Part shown: positions 43,820 to 56,351 of the stretch, one piece after another
Layout: the number at the start of each line of letters is the position of its first letter
Position numbering within the stretch: position 1 is the stretch's first letter
Position numbers and translations under genes: made by a program
Assembly: GCA_964036275.1 (NCBI GenBank)
Contig: OZ038438.1
Location: 2,858,978-2,922,977, forward strand
Origin: Litoditis marina
Lineage: Eukaryota; Nematoda; Chromadorea; Rhabditida; Rhabditidae
Direction: 5' to 3'
Length of the DNA: 64,000 bases
The notes under the pieces: generated by a model
Database searches by the model: none
What the model was told of the DNA's origin: nothing
The model's input: the letters and a program-made list of their open reading frames with translations, nothing else

Positions 43820-44896
43820 TCATCCATTCACATCGGCCATCTTATTCCGGGCGTACTCGATTCGTAGACCTCCCCGATCGGCGAAAGGTATTTGGAATCC
43901 TTGTAGAGACAACATGGCCTGAGAGGCATGTCGCAGATCAGCATACTCAACGAATGCTACACAGGAACCGTTTTTGTTGTGCATTCTCAAGCGAGTGAAA
44001 CCAGGGAACGACTTGAAGATTGCACGAATCTCATCTTCAGCAACATTGGGAGCTAAATTGGCGACAAACAGCGTAGAGCACGCGGAAGACTGGGGAGCGG
44101 CTGCTGCGGCGGCGGCGGCGTAGAGAGCTGCATGGTGTTGCGGAAGTTGCAGGGTGGTTGCCGTGGGGAGATAGGCTGCTTGCAGGGCGTGAGCGGCTTG
44201 TGCTTGACTGGCAAACTGTGACAGGGCTAACAGTTGCTGCTGGTCTAGTAGAAGTTGATGTTGCTGCTCTAGAACAAGGTCGGGCTGCAGAGGAGCAAGG
44301 AACTGAGGTATGGACTGGTGTGAAGCGGCCGTGCTCAGAGGAATATGCGGCGGAGGCGATTGTTTCGGTCGACTGACTTTCGTATTTGATTTGGCCAATT
44401 CAAGACGGAGAACTTGCGCACAGTCTGGATCGAAGCGGACACCTTGTAAATGCTTACGAGCGTCATCTGCGTCTTGTCGGGTGAGAAAGGTGACGAATCC
44501 GACCGGCGAAGTGGGCTTCCCACCTTTGGCAGTCATTTTCAGCAAAGAAGATTCATAACCACGATAGGCACGGAACAACAAATACAGCTCACGTGGCTTG
44601 GCATCCATGGGCAGACCGGACACGAAGAGGGTTCGAACGGAGTTGGAATGGCAGTCCGTTCCCACACTATTAATCGACTCCATGGAGATAGCGTTGACCA
44701 ATTTGCCACCCTCCATGGCCAAACGAGGCAGGTAAGTGATGGCCGGTGGGGGGCCGCGGCGCGCCTTCCATGCGAGGCGGTCGCTCCCGCCCATTGTTGC
44801 GATAGGGCACGTTGCCGCGGTAACCTGGTTGCATATGTGTACCTTTCGAATACCGCCAATCCAACAACTACTATTATGGACAACGAGGTCGCTCAA
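43820..44896 (-). CDS. mec-8: MEC-8-like splicing regulator with two RRMs (RBPMS/couch potato family)
   Basis: An RNA-binding protein; in C. elegans MEC-8 controls alternative splicing of several pre-mRNAs in neurons and hypodermis. One open exon encodes 358 residues. RRM1 is at about 89-165, with RNP2 [19 protein letters not shown] and RNP1 VGFVTFLT, followed by [13 protein letters not shown], diagnostic of the RBPMS/MEC-8 group. A Gln/Ala-rich linker contains an Ala8 tract (about 259-266). RRM2 is at about 275-350, with [24 protein letters not shown] and [10 protein letters not shown]. Two RRMs with this linker distinguish MEC-8 from vertebrate RBPMS, which has one. The first 60 residues are atypical, so the true start may be the Met at 44716 ([10 protein letters not shown]) or an exon further upstream spliced to this one. 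Confidence 0.9.
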   Translation of the reverse strand: MSDLVVHNSSCWIGGIRKVHICNQVTAATCPIATMGGSDRLAWKARRGPPPAITYLPRLAMEGGKLVNAISMESINSVGTDCHSNSVRTLFVSGLPMDAKPRELYLLFRAYRGYESSLLKMTAKGGKPTSPVGFVTFLTRQDADDARKHLQGVRFDPDCAQVLRLELAKSNTKVSRPKQSPPPHIPLSTAASHQSIPQFLAPLQPDLVLEQQHQLLLDQQQLLALSQFASQAQAAHALQAAYLPTATTLQLPQHHAALYAAAAAAAAPQSSACSTLFVANLAPNVAEDEIRAIFKSFPGFTRLRMHNKNGSCVAFVEYADLRHASQAMLSLQGFQIPFADRGGLRIEYARNKMADVNG

Positions 44897-46284
44897 CCAA
44901 TTGTACGGTTCCGAGGCCGGCTCTTTCGAGAGACCGAATAATTAAAACACACACTTTCGCACACGCTGTAGTGGCCATCAAAAAAATTATTTTGGACATT
45001 AACGACATTTATTCGTAAGGTGATTAAGAAGGGTAGTGAACATTATTACGAATTAATAGCGTGGATCTGCCAAATTCAATGCTGTAGATCGAATAAGATA
45101 ATCAGAACGTTATCAAGAACGTTCTCTATTTTAACTGCTTGGTAAAGGTGAAGAAGCTCATGAAAGGATAGAAAAAGAAAATATTCAAAACAATATTAGG
45201 GGTGTATCGCCAACAAAGTTTACTGCTTCATCTAGCGTACTATTTTCTATGCAATAGTTATTCTTTCTCATCCATTATCAAATGACTATCTGTAGCAATT
45301 ATCCACAGTGCGAGAATGTGGATGACCCAAGTGCATCGATCAGTATCCCACAACTACCTTTAGCAGATATCATATGGATAAGATGTGTATGTCAAGGACT
45401 GCTATATATGGCAGGACAAGAAATCCGGGGAAAAAGATAGACAGTGAGGGTGCATTTCTATGAATTACGATTTTACGAGGGAGTCAACTAGTTTTCCTAT
45501 AAAGTTACAGAACAAGAAAATCAATGGCTTGTTTTCATCGGCTGATCTAATTAATTAAATAGTTAATCAAATATGGTTGGTTGTTCTAGCATTCATGCTC
45601 CCTAAGTTTACATAAAAGCAGAACGTTCACTCAGTCCTCCCATGATTAACGTTGTGGGGATACAAATAATGAAAAAAAATCTGTTTAGATGTTTGGTTTG
45701 TCACAGTATTTCATAAGCCACACGGTTGGGATAAAAAAGCGTCCACCGATACTGATTTACAGTGAACATTCTTTCAAATGTTTCCGCATATCTCGACATA
45801 CACAATAAGGTGAACAAAGTACGAACTTTTTCTGAAGAAAGCAGGTGCATAGTTTGTTTCAGCCACTCGTCGATACCTACAGTATGACGCTGAAACTTAC
45901 TTTTCACTTATAAAGCAAGTGTTTTGAAAGTATTATTTTAGAGTACCTCATGAGCAGGCAACAAAAACAATCGTTCAAAAACGAGTTGTTTCGCCGAAAA
46001 AATAATCATCTGAAATTCGAAATTACACTAAAGAAGCGTGATGGAAGGAGTAAATTCAGCTGTTCTTTCGTTGGGGTTTGGTAGAATTGAGTGACCCGAT
46101 CTGCCTACACAGCAGTATTTTCAAATTACTGCTGAAACGTATTCTATTTGAGACCATACCATGGAGCTGCAATTTCTGTACTCCCAAGGCTACAACTTCC
46201 ACATTCTCGTATCTTTTAGTAAACCATGAGCTGGAAAAAATTGTGATTTGGTTGATCGCAAAAAAGAGAGGTGATCGCACTTTT
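44897..46284. other. Gene-poor stretch upstream of the MEC-8-like gene
   Basis: No exon recognised. It should contain the promoter or 5' exons of the MEC-8-like gene. Confidence 0.4.
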
Positions 46285-46504
46285 GTGGCAACCAGAATAA
46301 GTCATTCAAAATTAAAAGTCATTAAAGTAAGAGTCATTCGAAAGCAAAAGTCATTAAGTACAGAAACAGTTGAGAATCAAAAATAATGTTTCCGAAAATT
46401 TTCGTAATTTTCGAATCCTGACTAAAAGTGATTAATGACTTTTACTTTTGAATGACTTTTACTTTAATGACTTTTAATTTTGAATGACTTTTTCCTGATG
46501 CCCA
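46285..46504. repeat. Fold-back element built of AAAAGTCATT repeats (MITE-like)
   Basis: The arms (about 46299-46357 and 46433-46490) are nearly perfect reverse complements made of spaced AAAAGTCATT units. The pairing extends outwards through GGCA-CAG segments to about 46285 and 46504. No coding capacity. Confidence 0.75.
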
Positions 46505-47036
46505 CTTTTGTTCTGGAAATTTCGAGAAGATATCGAAGAAGCTCCACTGAACAAATATCTGACTGGTTTATTCTCAAAACGCGCATTCAAGTACTACCGA
46601 GTTGATTTGTTATAAATTCTGCTATGAAAACGAATATTTGAATTACGATTCGCAGCAACACATATTCAACATTTAGAGCCCCAATGAACATGGAATGTGT
46701 GGGGGGAGGGGGGCTCTGTCTTTACTCCGATGAAACGTGTATGCTCCTCAAGGTACAACTTCCACACATACCCGTGTCGACTAAATGTTTTCAATTGGTG
46801 TGTGCCACTGTGCCATTGCAACTGGCATGACCTTCCGGCAATTTCGGAGACTGGGCATTGGCCGTAAAAAGTGGCGTGCTTCTCGATGGAATGGCCATAT
46901 TCATTTGGGGATGCATTGGCAAGGAGGACGATAACTAGCTAGAAGACCCTCATTTGCAATTGATGACACCGACGCACGCACTGTCCCACAACAATACTGG
47001 TCGTATCGAGACAAATTCACAGAATTCGCCCATCCT

Positions 47037-47049
47037 GGGGGGGGGGGGG
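47037..47049 (+). repeat. Poly(G) run, 13 bases
   Basis: Runs from catcct to acatgg; a second G-rich patch lies at about 46700-46716. Confidence 0.9.
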
Positions 47050-47687
47050 ACATGGTACCTTCTACCTCCATTTCTGGGTTACACGGTATGGTACTTCCAA
47101 ATGAATCACGAGTGACACCGTAGATAGTTACAAAATTGTTACCCTCATTCACGTACGATGGTGGAGAAGTTGCGGTGATTAAGTTACGAAATTTAGGTGT
47201 TACTCTTTTCCTATCTTTCACACATTTACGCATTATCTGGGAAACAATATAGAACATTTTTACTCTCATACAACCCCGTTTTTCCTATATAGCATAAAAA
47301 CCATATAGTCTTTTTCATACCTACTCCTTACAGTATGAATTAAAAACTTGCTATTTGTTCAAACTGCGTGAATGTTATAGGTAACGTTGGTGATTCTCGC
47401 ATTCGATACTGCTTTCGTATCAGAAGGAGTATTCGAAATTATTTTTGAACACTTTGAAGGTGGTATTTGAAAACAGATACTGGGAAGTTCGAATGTGTAA
47501 TGTAGGCGTCTCAGTACGAATGACGTGCCCTTACTATACTACTCTTTACTCTACTCTACTCTCTGCCTTATACTCTCCCTGGGGTTTCCGCTTATTTTGT
47601 ACCAGAAGTGTATTGACTCGTGCATTCCATTCTAAGCACAACTGTATAAATATCTTCAGTTAACTTAACTGTATGTGTATGTGTATA

Positions 47688-47690
<3 letters not shown>

Positions 47691-47730
<40 letters not shown>
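47691..47730 (+). repeat. (TA)n microsatellite
   Basis: About 20 TA units, flanked by GTATGTGTATGTGTATAC. It creates the Tyr-Ile repeat in a spurious frame. Confidence 0.95.
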
Positions 47731-47731
<1 letters not shown>

Positions 47732-47927
47732 CTGTATACAACTGGCGAGTTATTTGTAATTTGGAATAAGACAATAATGAGCAGTCTAATCGATGGTAAA
47801 CAGCAGGTGCGTTCTTTTGTTTTGCTGAATCTATTGTATTTTGTCTTGTCTTTTCGAAAGCGCTTGAATAACAGAGGAAAGTGTCTACGGTACGGGGCAC
47901 TGATTGTATATAATCTGCACACCATCC

Positions 47928-47990
47928 AGGATTCGAACCAAGAAACCACACATTGTACCAACTCGCTGCTGCAAACCGCAATACTAAACT
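47928..47990 (-). repeat. tRNA-like B box with D-arm-like sequence (SINE-like head)
   Basis: On the minus strand GCGAGTTGGTA is followed about 20 bases later by GGTTCGAATCC. The segment between them, CAATGTGT then TTGG, has the same length and similar sequence as in the 28382-28450 element, suggesting one family. It does not fold as a good tRNA. Confidence 0.4.
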
Positions 47991-48356
47991 GGTTCTCACT
48001 AGCTTCGCTGACTGAACGGAATCATGTGCTTTTTCACAGCATAATTGTACAAAAGCAGTGCAGGGTGAACTTTTGTGGTGACGATGACAAAGTTGCCAAT
48101 GGCTCCCAAGTTTTCATTTTAGTTGTGAATAAGACGGCGGTTCTAGGAAAACATCTGGGAAGGAACCACTATTTTCTTTCTGTTTATATAGTTATACATT
48201 TGAGCAGTTATGTCACGATTATAAGATAAAAATAACTTGAGCCATGTTTCTTACCACACATTATGAGCACTGGTTACATAACAGGACCGTCGGTTTGTGA
48301 TTTTGAGTTATTTCGAGAAAGTGGTTGGGATCTGGAATGGATATGACACATGGGTG

Positions 48357-48541
48357 CAGGCGGCGTAGCAATCCCCACAAAAGTTCATGAGATCACCTCA
48401 TGAGCTATTAGCACGAGTTTCTCATGAGATTCTATTGATTGCTATGCTACAACATTAAGAGTTCATGAGTAGCTCATGAGGTATCTCATGAGAAACTCAT
48501 ATGAACTTCTCATGAGGTTGGACGGTTTGCTACGCCGCCTG
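48357..48541. repeat. Fold-back element with perfect 15-bp ends and CTCATGAG core (MITE-like)
   Basis: CAGGCGGCGTAGCAA at 48357-48371 is the exact reverse complement of 48527-48541. The 155-bp interior is dominated by the palindrome CTCATGAG/TCATGAG in both orientations. No coding capacity; no clear target duplication. Confidence 0.85.
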
Positions 48542-48842
48542 GAATTGAGAACTGTACTTTAGGTTTAAGTTGTTACCGAATGACTCGTTTTCCGTTTCAC
48601 ATCACGTGTTCCACATATTTCCGGAGAACCAGACTCAGCATTCCGAATTCATTCTAAAAACCAAGTCGATGACCAGCGCTAAAGTCTAGAAATTCTTATA
48701 TTGTGCACACTATGAACTATGTACAAGTGACTGTTAACAATACTCTAAACGAGATGAATTTTTAAAAAACCAAAAGCGAACCGATTGTTTTTGAACCATG
48801 TTGTTTGTCCCAGAAACTTAGTCGACTACACAACTTTGGTTC

Positions 48843-48925
48843 AGTGGCGCGGCGGTTTGGATACGGGGCTGGTTAGGTTTCCTACCAAACACTTAGTTCG
48901 AGAAGGGTCGATTCGAGTTTCGAGT
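48843..48925 (+). repeat. tRNA-like A box (SINE-like, weak)
   Basis: TGGCGCGGCGGTTTGG is close to a tRNA A box, and a weak B-box-like GGTCGATTCGA follows. It shares TTCAG-GGCGCGGCGGTT with about 33893-33915. Low confidence. Confidence 0.25.
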
Positions 48926-50267
48926 TCGGAAAGATGTTTTTCTGCTGTTCTGGTGTTGACAATTTTTAGCACTGTTCCACCATGCCTGTTCTCTGTCTCT
49001 ACAGAAGCTGGTCCGGACTGTGTCTATGTCTAGTGAGAGGAAAGGCGAGACACGCCAAGCAACTCTCCAATGCCTACTGTAAGCATCCACATGAGCGATG
49101 AACTGACTATATTTCATATTCGATCAATGAGTCCGCCTAGATTTGTCCACATCAATGTTTTTCAGTATATTTCGAGTGGTTTGATACTGTGACAGTTTGA
49201 ACAGATGAATGTGTGAAGTGTACTCAGCTGACTGCATGCAAAGCACTGTTCCAACACCTTTCAACACTGGATCGACGGCCGTTTAGAGGGGGTGGATGGC
49301 ATAATATTGGCTTGTTTTCAACCGAAATTACTAAAGTTTTGAGTTCACTGGCAATGAAAATGTCTATATCGTATGTTTGAATAGTTTATTGGGAGAACGT
49401 AAAAATACAGGCAGTAAACAAACCTTCGTTGTTGTTTTTCTTGAAATATGTCATAACCCATGAATTCGGACCAAAAGTCAACGGGATAAAACTACAATTA
49501 CAGCGGAATAGGGGAACATATACGGTATTGCTTTAGAGAGACTGGAGCGGCCGAATTCCGAACTAACCAACCCATCTCATTTATATTGTGTTCCCTGGGG
49601 TTTAACGGCACACACAAAATAAATATGTAAAAAATTCTGAAAAATACTCGAAACGATGTGACTACAAACCATATTTCTTCATTGGGTTGGTCGAAATATG
49701 CGTCGAACCCTTTTTACCATTCCAGAGAATGAGGTACGGAACTCTGAAGCACAGTGATTGTGCATGTCGAAAGTCTGTCTGAAGGCCGAAACTTCACTAC
49801 TTATTGCTTGAGCACGTGGAAAAAACAGCATAACACTGACATCTCACACACTGTACTCGTTTTTGCGTTGTGCGCATTTTCCATAACTTGACTGCAGTCA
49901 GAGTGTGGATCCGAAAATTTGTGATAAAAATTATATGTGGACCACAGTGAATGTTTGCACCATGTTAAAAAAAATATTGAGCTTCCTTATACTGAGGTAA
50001 GGCGTAAGGAGATGATGACCGTTGCATACCTAACTATCTATCCATTCCTTCCTGCTCGAGCATGTAGAAATAATTTGGTGCTCGTACCGAATGCGGCGTC
50101 TCTCTGTCTTCACATATAATTTTGTTTGGAAAGTTGCCACGGGTCAGCATTTGAGAGGAAGAACAGAGAACGATCGGAACTGCCTAGGGGTGCCCTCTAT
50201 ACACGGCCTTGGTTAGATTCTTGATGCAGAACCGAAACTGCATTTAAAGATTACTTCATTGTCTCTT

Positions 50268-50450
50268 CTGAGTACGTATGCTAGAAGATCACGGCACCTT
50301 CATCCAATCCTGTGTCTCTCGCTCTGCCTTACTATTTTTCGCCACTCGTATCACGGCGGGATGTAAGAGAAGAGAAATAGCGTATGTTTGAGGAGACGCA
50401 GGATGGGATGAAGGATGAAGGTGCTGGTATCTTCTACCATACGTACTCTG
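50268..50450. repeat. Fold-back element with CTGAGTACGTATG-type ends (MITE-like)
   Basis: The left arm 50268-50320 (GAGTACGTATGCTAGAAGAT, GCACCTTCATCC) pairs with the right arm ending at 50450, with a few mismatches and a short insertion. 183 bp. Confidence 0.7.
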
Positions 50451-50715
50451 ACGGAGCACTATTTGTCAATCTGGGTTTCTAGACATATTGCTGCAAACTG
50501 GTCACGAGCATCTCCTTAGTTATTATATCCCTCGCCCAGAATGGCGCAATAATAACCGGGTTTCGCCTACAGGTGACCAAAAGTTCACCTAACCGAGGTT
50601 ACCTGAAAAAAAAGGTTTCTAATATGAGGTGAGGTCATCAAATAACAAAGGTACTTGAACTTCGCCTGAGCCGCTAAGGTTCACTTCTGTGTCTAGATCT
50701 GGCCAATTCTACAAC

Positions 50716-50958
50716 TAACCGGGTTTTTAGGTAACCTACCCCTTTTTTGGTAACCTATTTTTGAGGTTACCTTGGTAGGTAACCTGAAAGTAACCTGAGC
50801 TAAAATCCGGTTACTGTTCAAACTAACGATAAAAACCACATTTTGCGTTAAAAAACAGGTAACCGGTTTTTTATTTTAGGTTACCAACCGGTTGCCTACT
50901 AAGGTAACCTGAAAAATAGGTTACCAAAAAAGGGTTAGGTTACCTATAAACCCGGTTA
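50716..50958. repeat. GGTTACC-rich fold-back element, copy 3, best preserved (MITE-like)
   Basis: Ends TAACCGGGTTTTTAGGTAAC and the complementary form GGTTACCTATAAACCCGGTTA (last 20-21 bases). Terminal arms of about 70 bp pair with few mismatches. 243 bp. A further GGTTACC/GGTGACC cluster at about 50555-50690 may be an older relative. Confidence 0.8.
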
Positions 50959-53900
50959 GATATAGAATTTACCTCTAAGGCCAATCTGTAACACCTGCTC
51001 ATGCTTTTCTGTCTTTTCAAGCTGAACCATCTTGTTTGTGGATGAAGAAGAACAGGCATGTGGCCGTAAATCCAAAGCCACATTCACTCATGTAATTTTC
51101 AAAGCAATTCTCGTTTTAGATGCAAAAAAAAAAAACAAATTTACCCCATTTCTTTTCACTAACATGGTCGTGAGTGACGTTTTCTCACATATTTCTCGAC
51201 ACGATGAAAACAAAGTTCATCTTGTTTTACAAGATTATTATGTCACACACTCGTCCCCTTTTGTCTCTCATTCCTTTTACTATTGCCCCTATGCACGCAG
51301 CAAGCTCGATGTTAAAGGGGGGCAGAATTGAATGTTCAAATGATAGGAAAAATTGAGACAACTCGGTCTATACCAATATCTTTTTGAGATTCTAACTACA
51401 AAGGCTCTATTTTTGTAATTTAGTAAAATTTTCCCCTAGGTCAGACACGCAGAGGGAGTTTCGGGGTGGCGCCAAAATAAACGACGTTTGTAGTTTGGTT
51501 CTCATACAGCAAAGTCCAGTCAAGATTTCATATAGGAATTAGGTGACTATGATAGCGAAAATTATTCAATTTTCGAAAATATTTTCGTACGACATTTCAT
51601 TATGTCTAAATCAACACAACTGAGAACATTGTATGTGAACGATAAAAACAATATAACAGCCACTCGTTTCGGAATGAAGTTGCTGAGTTTTACTTCAAAG
51701 AAACGTACAAGTGTTTTGACCATATTCCGAGAATATTACATACAATATTTAGAATACAAACTAATCATGACAAAATTGCCAAAATAGGAACACAAAATAT
51801 ACATACAAACACAAATCTGTGACCAGATTCATATTTACTACACTAGCGAATAATAAAATAAGAACAAACGGCTGCAGTCAGCTGTCTAAAAAGTTATAAC
51901 ACAACGCCAAATGGAGTTTTTCGATAGAAATTGTACTTTGAGAAATCATGGAGCAACGTTTTGCTTCGGTTGCCCATTACGTTCACAATAATACCATATT
52001 GACATCAACAACACTCATATCACATATATCCCAGATAGATCAACGAAAGATTAGACATTAGGAATAATTGATTTATCCACTGAATCAGATGGAAACACCC
52101 TGGAATAAAAAACACTTGTCACTTACTATTTGAATTCATTCGAGACAGCGTGCAGTAGTAAGTAGTATCACGTGATGAAAAAGACTAGATACCCAACCTA
52201 GCCTTGTACTGATGTCAAAAATTTGCTCTTAGTTTATGAGAAATAGTAGTGAAAACAAGAAGGGAAACAAGAGAAGTTGAGCTCGTTTGTGGATAGGAGC
52301 CCGTATTTTCTCTGACTAACTGGATCTTACAGTGAGGTGTACATTACACTAAGGCGAGACTATTATACAGAAAGTAACCCGTTTTCTTCAAAACCGTGAA
52401 ACATCATACCTTCCTGTGTTTTCTTCAAGCGAACAAGAAAATCCCATTAGAACTACAACATCACAGTGGGAAGACATCTGACTTAAAACCTGAAATGAAC
52501 TTCTGACTGTAATTATTTGACTACAAGACACATGGTTCCCCACGAACCCTTTTTTGACGTCGTGATTTTTCTTCAATAGTGGTAATCAGAGAGCAGCGAA
52601 CGGTCCGATTCGACGTTAGGGAAGATTTATAAGGTGATCAAAATAATGGGTAATACGTAATACATATACTACTCAGCGAAGGTTCAATCTCAGACTGAAG
52701 AATAGGTCCCGAAAACCAGCCAAAGAGCATTTCACCCGGAGGGTGGTCAAACACCTATAAGCTTGGACTAGTTCACGAAAAAAAACCAGAATGAAAACGT
52801 GAGCATTCCCAACGTTGCAACACAAATGAGTGATGTAAATGTCCCAATATTGTCCTGAAAGGCCTTTTTCTTTTCTTTTTTCTCTGGCTAATCGTTCAAC
52901 AATACTGGGAAATCGCTTTTCAGAGCCGCGTTGGCAGATTTGCTGGAAGTTCAGTTTTCAATGTAATACACAACATTTGATAACATATCAAGTTCCTTTT
53001 CCACTGTCCATTTATCAACAAATGAAGAAAACATAATAAAGAAACTAACAGAAACTAACCTGATAGCGATGAGGATAAACAAAGGTACTACGAACACCAG
53101 CCGACCCAGTTAGCAGAACAGCTAACATAGCGATACACCATCATGTTCATCCGATAAAAACAACCTCAAAAACGCTTGAATCAGTAATTTCAACAATACA
53201 GTCTATGAAATCACAACTAGTTGTTGAACTCATAAAGCGAAAAAGTATGCGTGAATTCTGAAAAGGATAAAGAACTGGATAAACTCAAGTAATAATTATA
53301 AAACCGAAGTACCGAACACATATAGATATCTACCAATTAGGTTCAACTGCAGAAACAAAGCCGTTTGTGCATAACTTAGCATAAAAGAGGATTGCACCGA
53401 AAGAGAAAGAGTATCGACTGGAAAAGAAAAAGCACGTCCCTGCGTGAGAAGAAACACTTACCTTCCCCATGTTTTTTGCCAGTCTTCCAGAAGAGAAACC
53501 GCGGAATTACTGTGCAGAGATGAACAAACATTAGCAATGAACATCACGTCTGAAAAATACGGTATTTCAACAGTATGCGCCTTTCAGAAGAACTACAAAC
53601 CAAATCTTTATCCACATAACGGGATACTTGACCGTTTTTTGATAACCTTAGTAGGGAATCGAGTATTCTAAAATAAATCCGATTACTATTTGCCTACCAC
53701 ATACACACTGCTAAATATATCTCCTTTTGTATTTTTAATGTACCGTGCACATCTCAGTGAACAGTATAGTTGGCAGAATAGCAAAAAACAATCGAAAAAA
53801 GGGCTACTTTTCGGCCAAAAACGAGAAAATTTGTGAATTCTTGATGGAAAATCATTCATTTTGCTATGAACGGACTCCTTGTCACAATAGTCGGATCTTA

Positions 53901-56228
53901 GTTATGAATGATACCGTCATACATCTGCTTCTGGGAGAATGCTAAAAAGCATACAAATTTTCTGAACCCCATACTATTCGAACTAGATATCTATAATCTA
54001 TTATAAAGTATGAACTTAGGTTAAAAATACAGTGGTAAATTGACTTACTCTTTACACAATAGCTAGTTCCTTTTCCTCCTTTCATTTAGTACCGACGTCC
54101 AAACGCAAAAAAATGAGTTGGTGAGGGAATGTAAAACCTGAATTGAGTTGCATATTATGACAATAAAGTAACGATAAAATTTGTGACGCTATGAAGAGTA
54201 ATAATTTGACATTCGTAACTGACAGATTCACCTACCGTCACAGACGGTTCCCTACTGCATAACCATGGTTCAACAGTAAACTAATAGTAATTATCGCACT
54301 TCCCTACAGTTTGTTTGACCATTGTCCGTGTCCCCAAAGAAAGCAGTTTGAGATTTTTGCTGTGTCTTCGTTTTCTCTCTCCAGAAAACGGCGTCATTTT
54401 CAACAAAGTTAGACAATGGCTAGGGACTGTTGAGTTTTTCGATTTCACAAAAAATAAAACGTATTTTATCTATATGTTCAGCATGGATACACTCTTGAAA
54501 AAAAGGAGATATGAAAAAAGTCACATGTGAATTAATGACTAACCAAAAAAGGTGGAAGAAAAGCGAAGGTACTTGGATCACAAAATCACAAGCCATTCCA
54601 TAAACACCGAATTTGGTAACATTCCATGAGACCTGAAAATAGCGCAAGAATCAGTATTAAAAATGTAACTTTCGAAGAGAATAGAACGCATGGAATTAAT
54701 GGACAAACGAAAAACAAGATGAAAAATTAAAGAATGAGAGGCTGAATGAATATGAAATTCCCTAATTACGAGATCTCGAGACAACCGGTCGTTAGTCAGT
54801 CATCACAAAACAAAGAACTTGATCAATAAACACATATTTTGACCAACTCACGTATGCGAATTTATTATAACAAACGGAGAAAATCGAAAAGAACTAATTC
54901 GTGAAATTTCTATGAAAAGTGTAACATGGAAAAATCGACCGGTTTTCGTTAGTTACCGGTTTTTCAATGTACACAACAAGCGAAGTAACTAAGTTCTTTC
55001 CAACATAGGCTAAAACTACATCTACCATGAACGAAACAGTAAATAACAATGAAATATAAAAAATAGACGAAATTTACACAATCGACGGAGATTTTAGAAT
55101 TGCACCGACTGCCAATATTATTGATTGCGCCGCACTCTGCCGCTTTTCGTCTGCTGCCTTTTAGTGGTTTGCATTAGAGCGCGTATTCTGTATTGAGCAT
55201 TCAATTCTGCGCCCCTTTAACTGAGCGCAAACAGTGATACAAATTTTTATTTCATTCAGTCCGTTTGCGCAGCCGCCACGTTTCCACCGTTTCAGCACGT
55301 GTTTTCCTACAATAACCAACTATAGTCGAGTTTACAAAAATATAGAGTCCACGAACTACAAAGTAGATCGAAGACATATAGCTTCCATATAAAAGAGGTG
55401 TGCAAAAACCTGTCGCGTCACGTCCACTCCACGTAAGAATAACATCAATATCTCAGTTTCGTAGAACATAACCATATCCTCAACACATTGGTCAATCCTT
55501 GTAAACTATCCCTGCATACAGTACTATTTATGGACTGAGCCCTCTGGATTGATTAGTATGATAGTAATGTAAAAAATGTTTCTACGTCGTATCGACAAAT
55601 ATCGCGCCATCCGTTTTCTTTTCCCTGAAGTATTGTACATACTAGCTCATGCCTACTGTACTTGGTTTAGGATGCAAATGTTTCCATGACATTATCAAAA
55701 ACTACTCACAAAGGGGTGCCTTAGAGCACTCTCTAGCCATGGGTTTCAAGTAACTTGTGAAACATGTCATATGTGTCGTAATACATGAACGCAATGAATA
55801 ATAAATTAAATGGGTTTCAAGTTGAAAACAAATAGATTTATGTAGAGAACAGAGAAGACAGATCCAAACTATTGTATCAGTACCAAAAGTCAGAAGATTG
55901 TTCAGACCGACCATGCATGGTATGAAGCGTCAACGGATCGATTGTGGTAAAAACGGAAACCACTATCAACGTAGATATAATAAACATTGAAGTCAAGTTT
56001 GCTTGATTATCCACCGTCAAGTTTGTCTCGATGTCTGAACTACTGTGTATAACTTCATCGGCTTTCAGTTCAAACGTTTTTCTGAGATGCAGTTTGATCG
56101 GCATACTCAGCGGGTCCAAACTACAAGCACAGCAGAGCAGATCAACATCTACCATTGTAGACCACTCTTAAAGGGACCGTTCCTATTTAATTTGGAGGTT
56201 CGAGCTGATTAGTCGATATTGTTCACAT
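50959..56228. other. Gene-poor stretch, nothing recognisable
   Basis: AT-rich sequence. Open frames (for example 51032-51331 + and 55877-56155 -) are below about 100 codons, unconserved to my eye, and not framed by convincing splice chains. I see no RNA gene. Confidence 0.4.
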
Positions 56229-56351
56229 TAAAGAAGGACGATTATGTGGACCGATCCCGAGTCAACGTTCCTTTAAACTGCAATTGGAAATTGTATTGCA
56301 GTTTAAAGGACTGAAGCGTTCCGATTGGACCAAATAATTGTCCTTCTTTAA
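56229..56351. repeat. Fold-back element, AAAGAAGGAC family, copy 2 (MITE-like)
   Basis: TAAAGAAGGACGATTATGTG at the left pairs with AATTGTCCTTCTTTA at the right. The inner TTTAAACTGCAA and TTGCAGTTTAAAGGA arms are nearly perfect. Read on the minus strand it aligns block by block with 31148-31266. Confidence 0.8.

Larger units (their letters stand above)
46505..50267. other. Gene-poor stretch with several repeats
   Basis: Apart from the G13 run, the TA array, the tRNA-like heads and the CTCATGAG fold-back listed separately, I find no exon with family resemblance. Open frames here are short, and several run through the TA array. Confidence 0.45.

Noticed and set aside
44450..44941. Plus-strand ORFs opposite the MEC-8-like gene (up to 163 codons)
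   Set aside because: Shadow frames of the GC-richer RRM coding exon.
47592..47999. 135-codon minus-strand ORF with Tyr-Ile repeats
   Set aside because: Runs through the TA microsatellite; no recognisable domain.
55877..56155. 92-codon minus-strand ORF with a hydrophobic segment
   Set aside because: No homology that I recognise, no supporting acceptor/donor chain, adjacent to a fold-back element.
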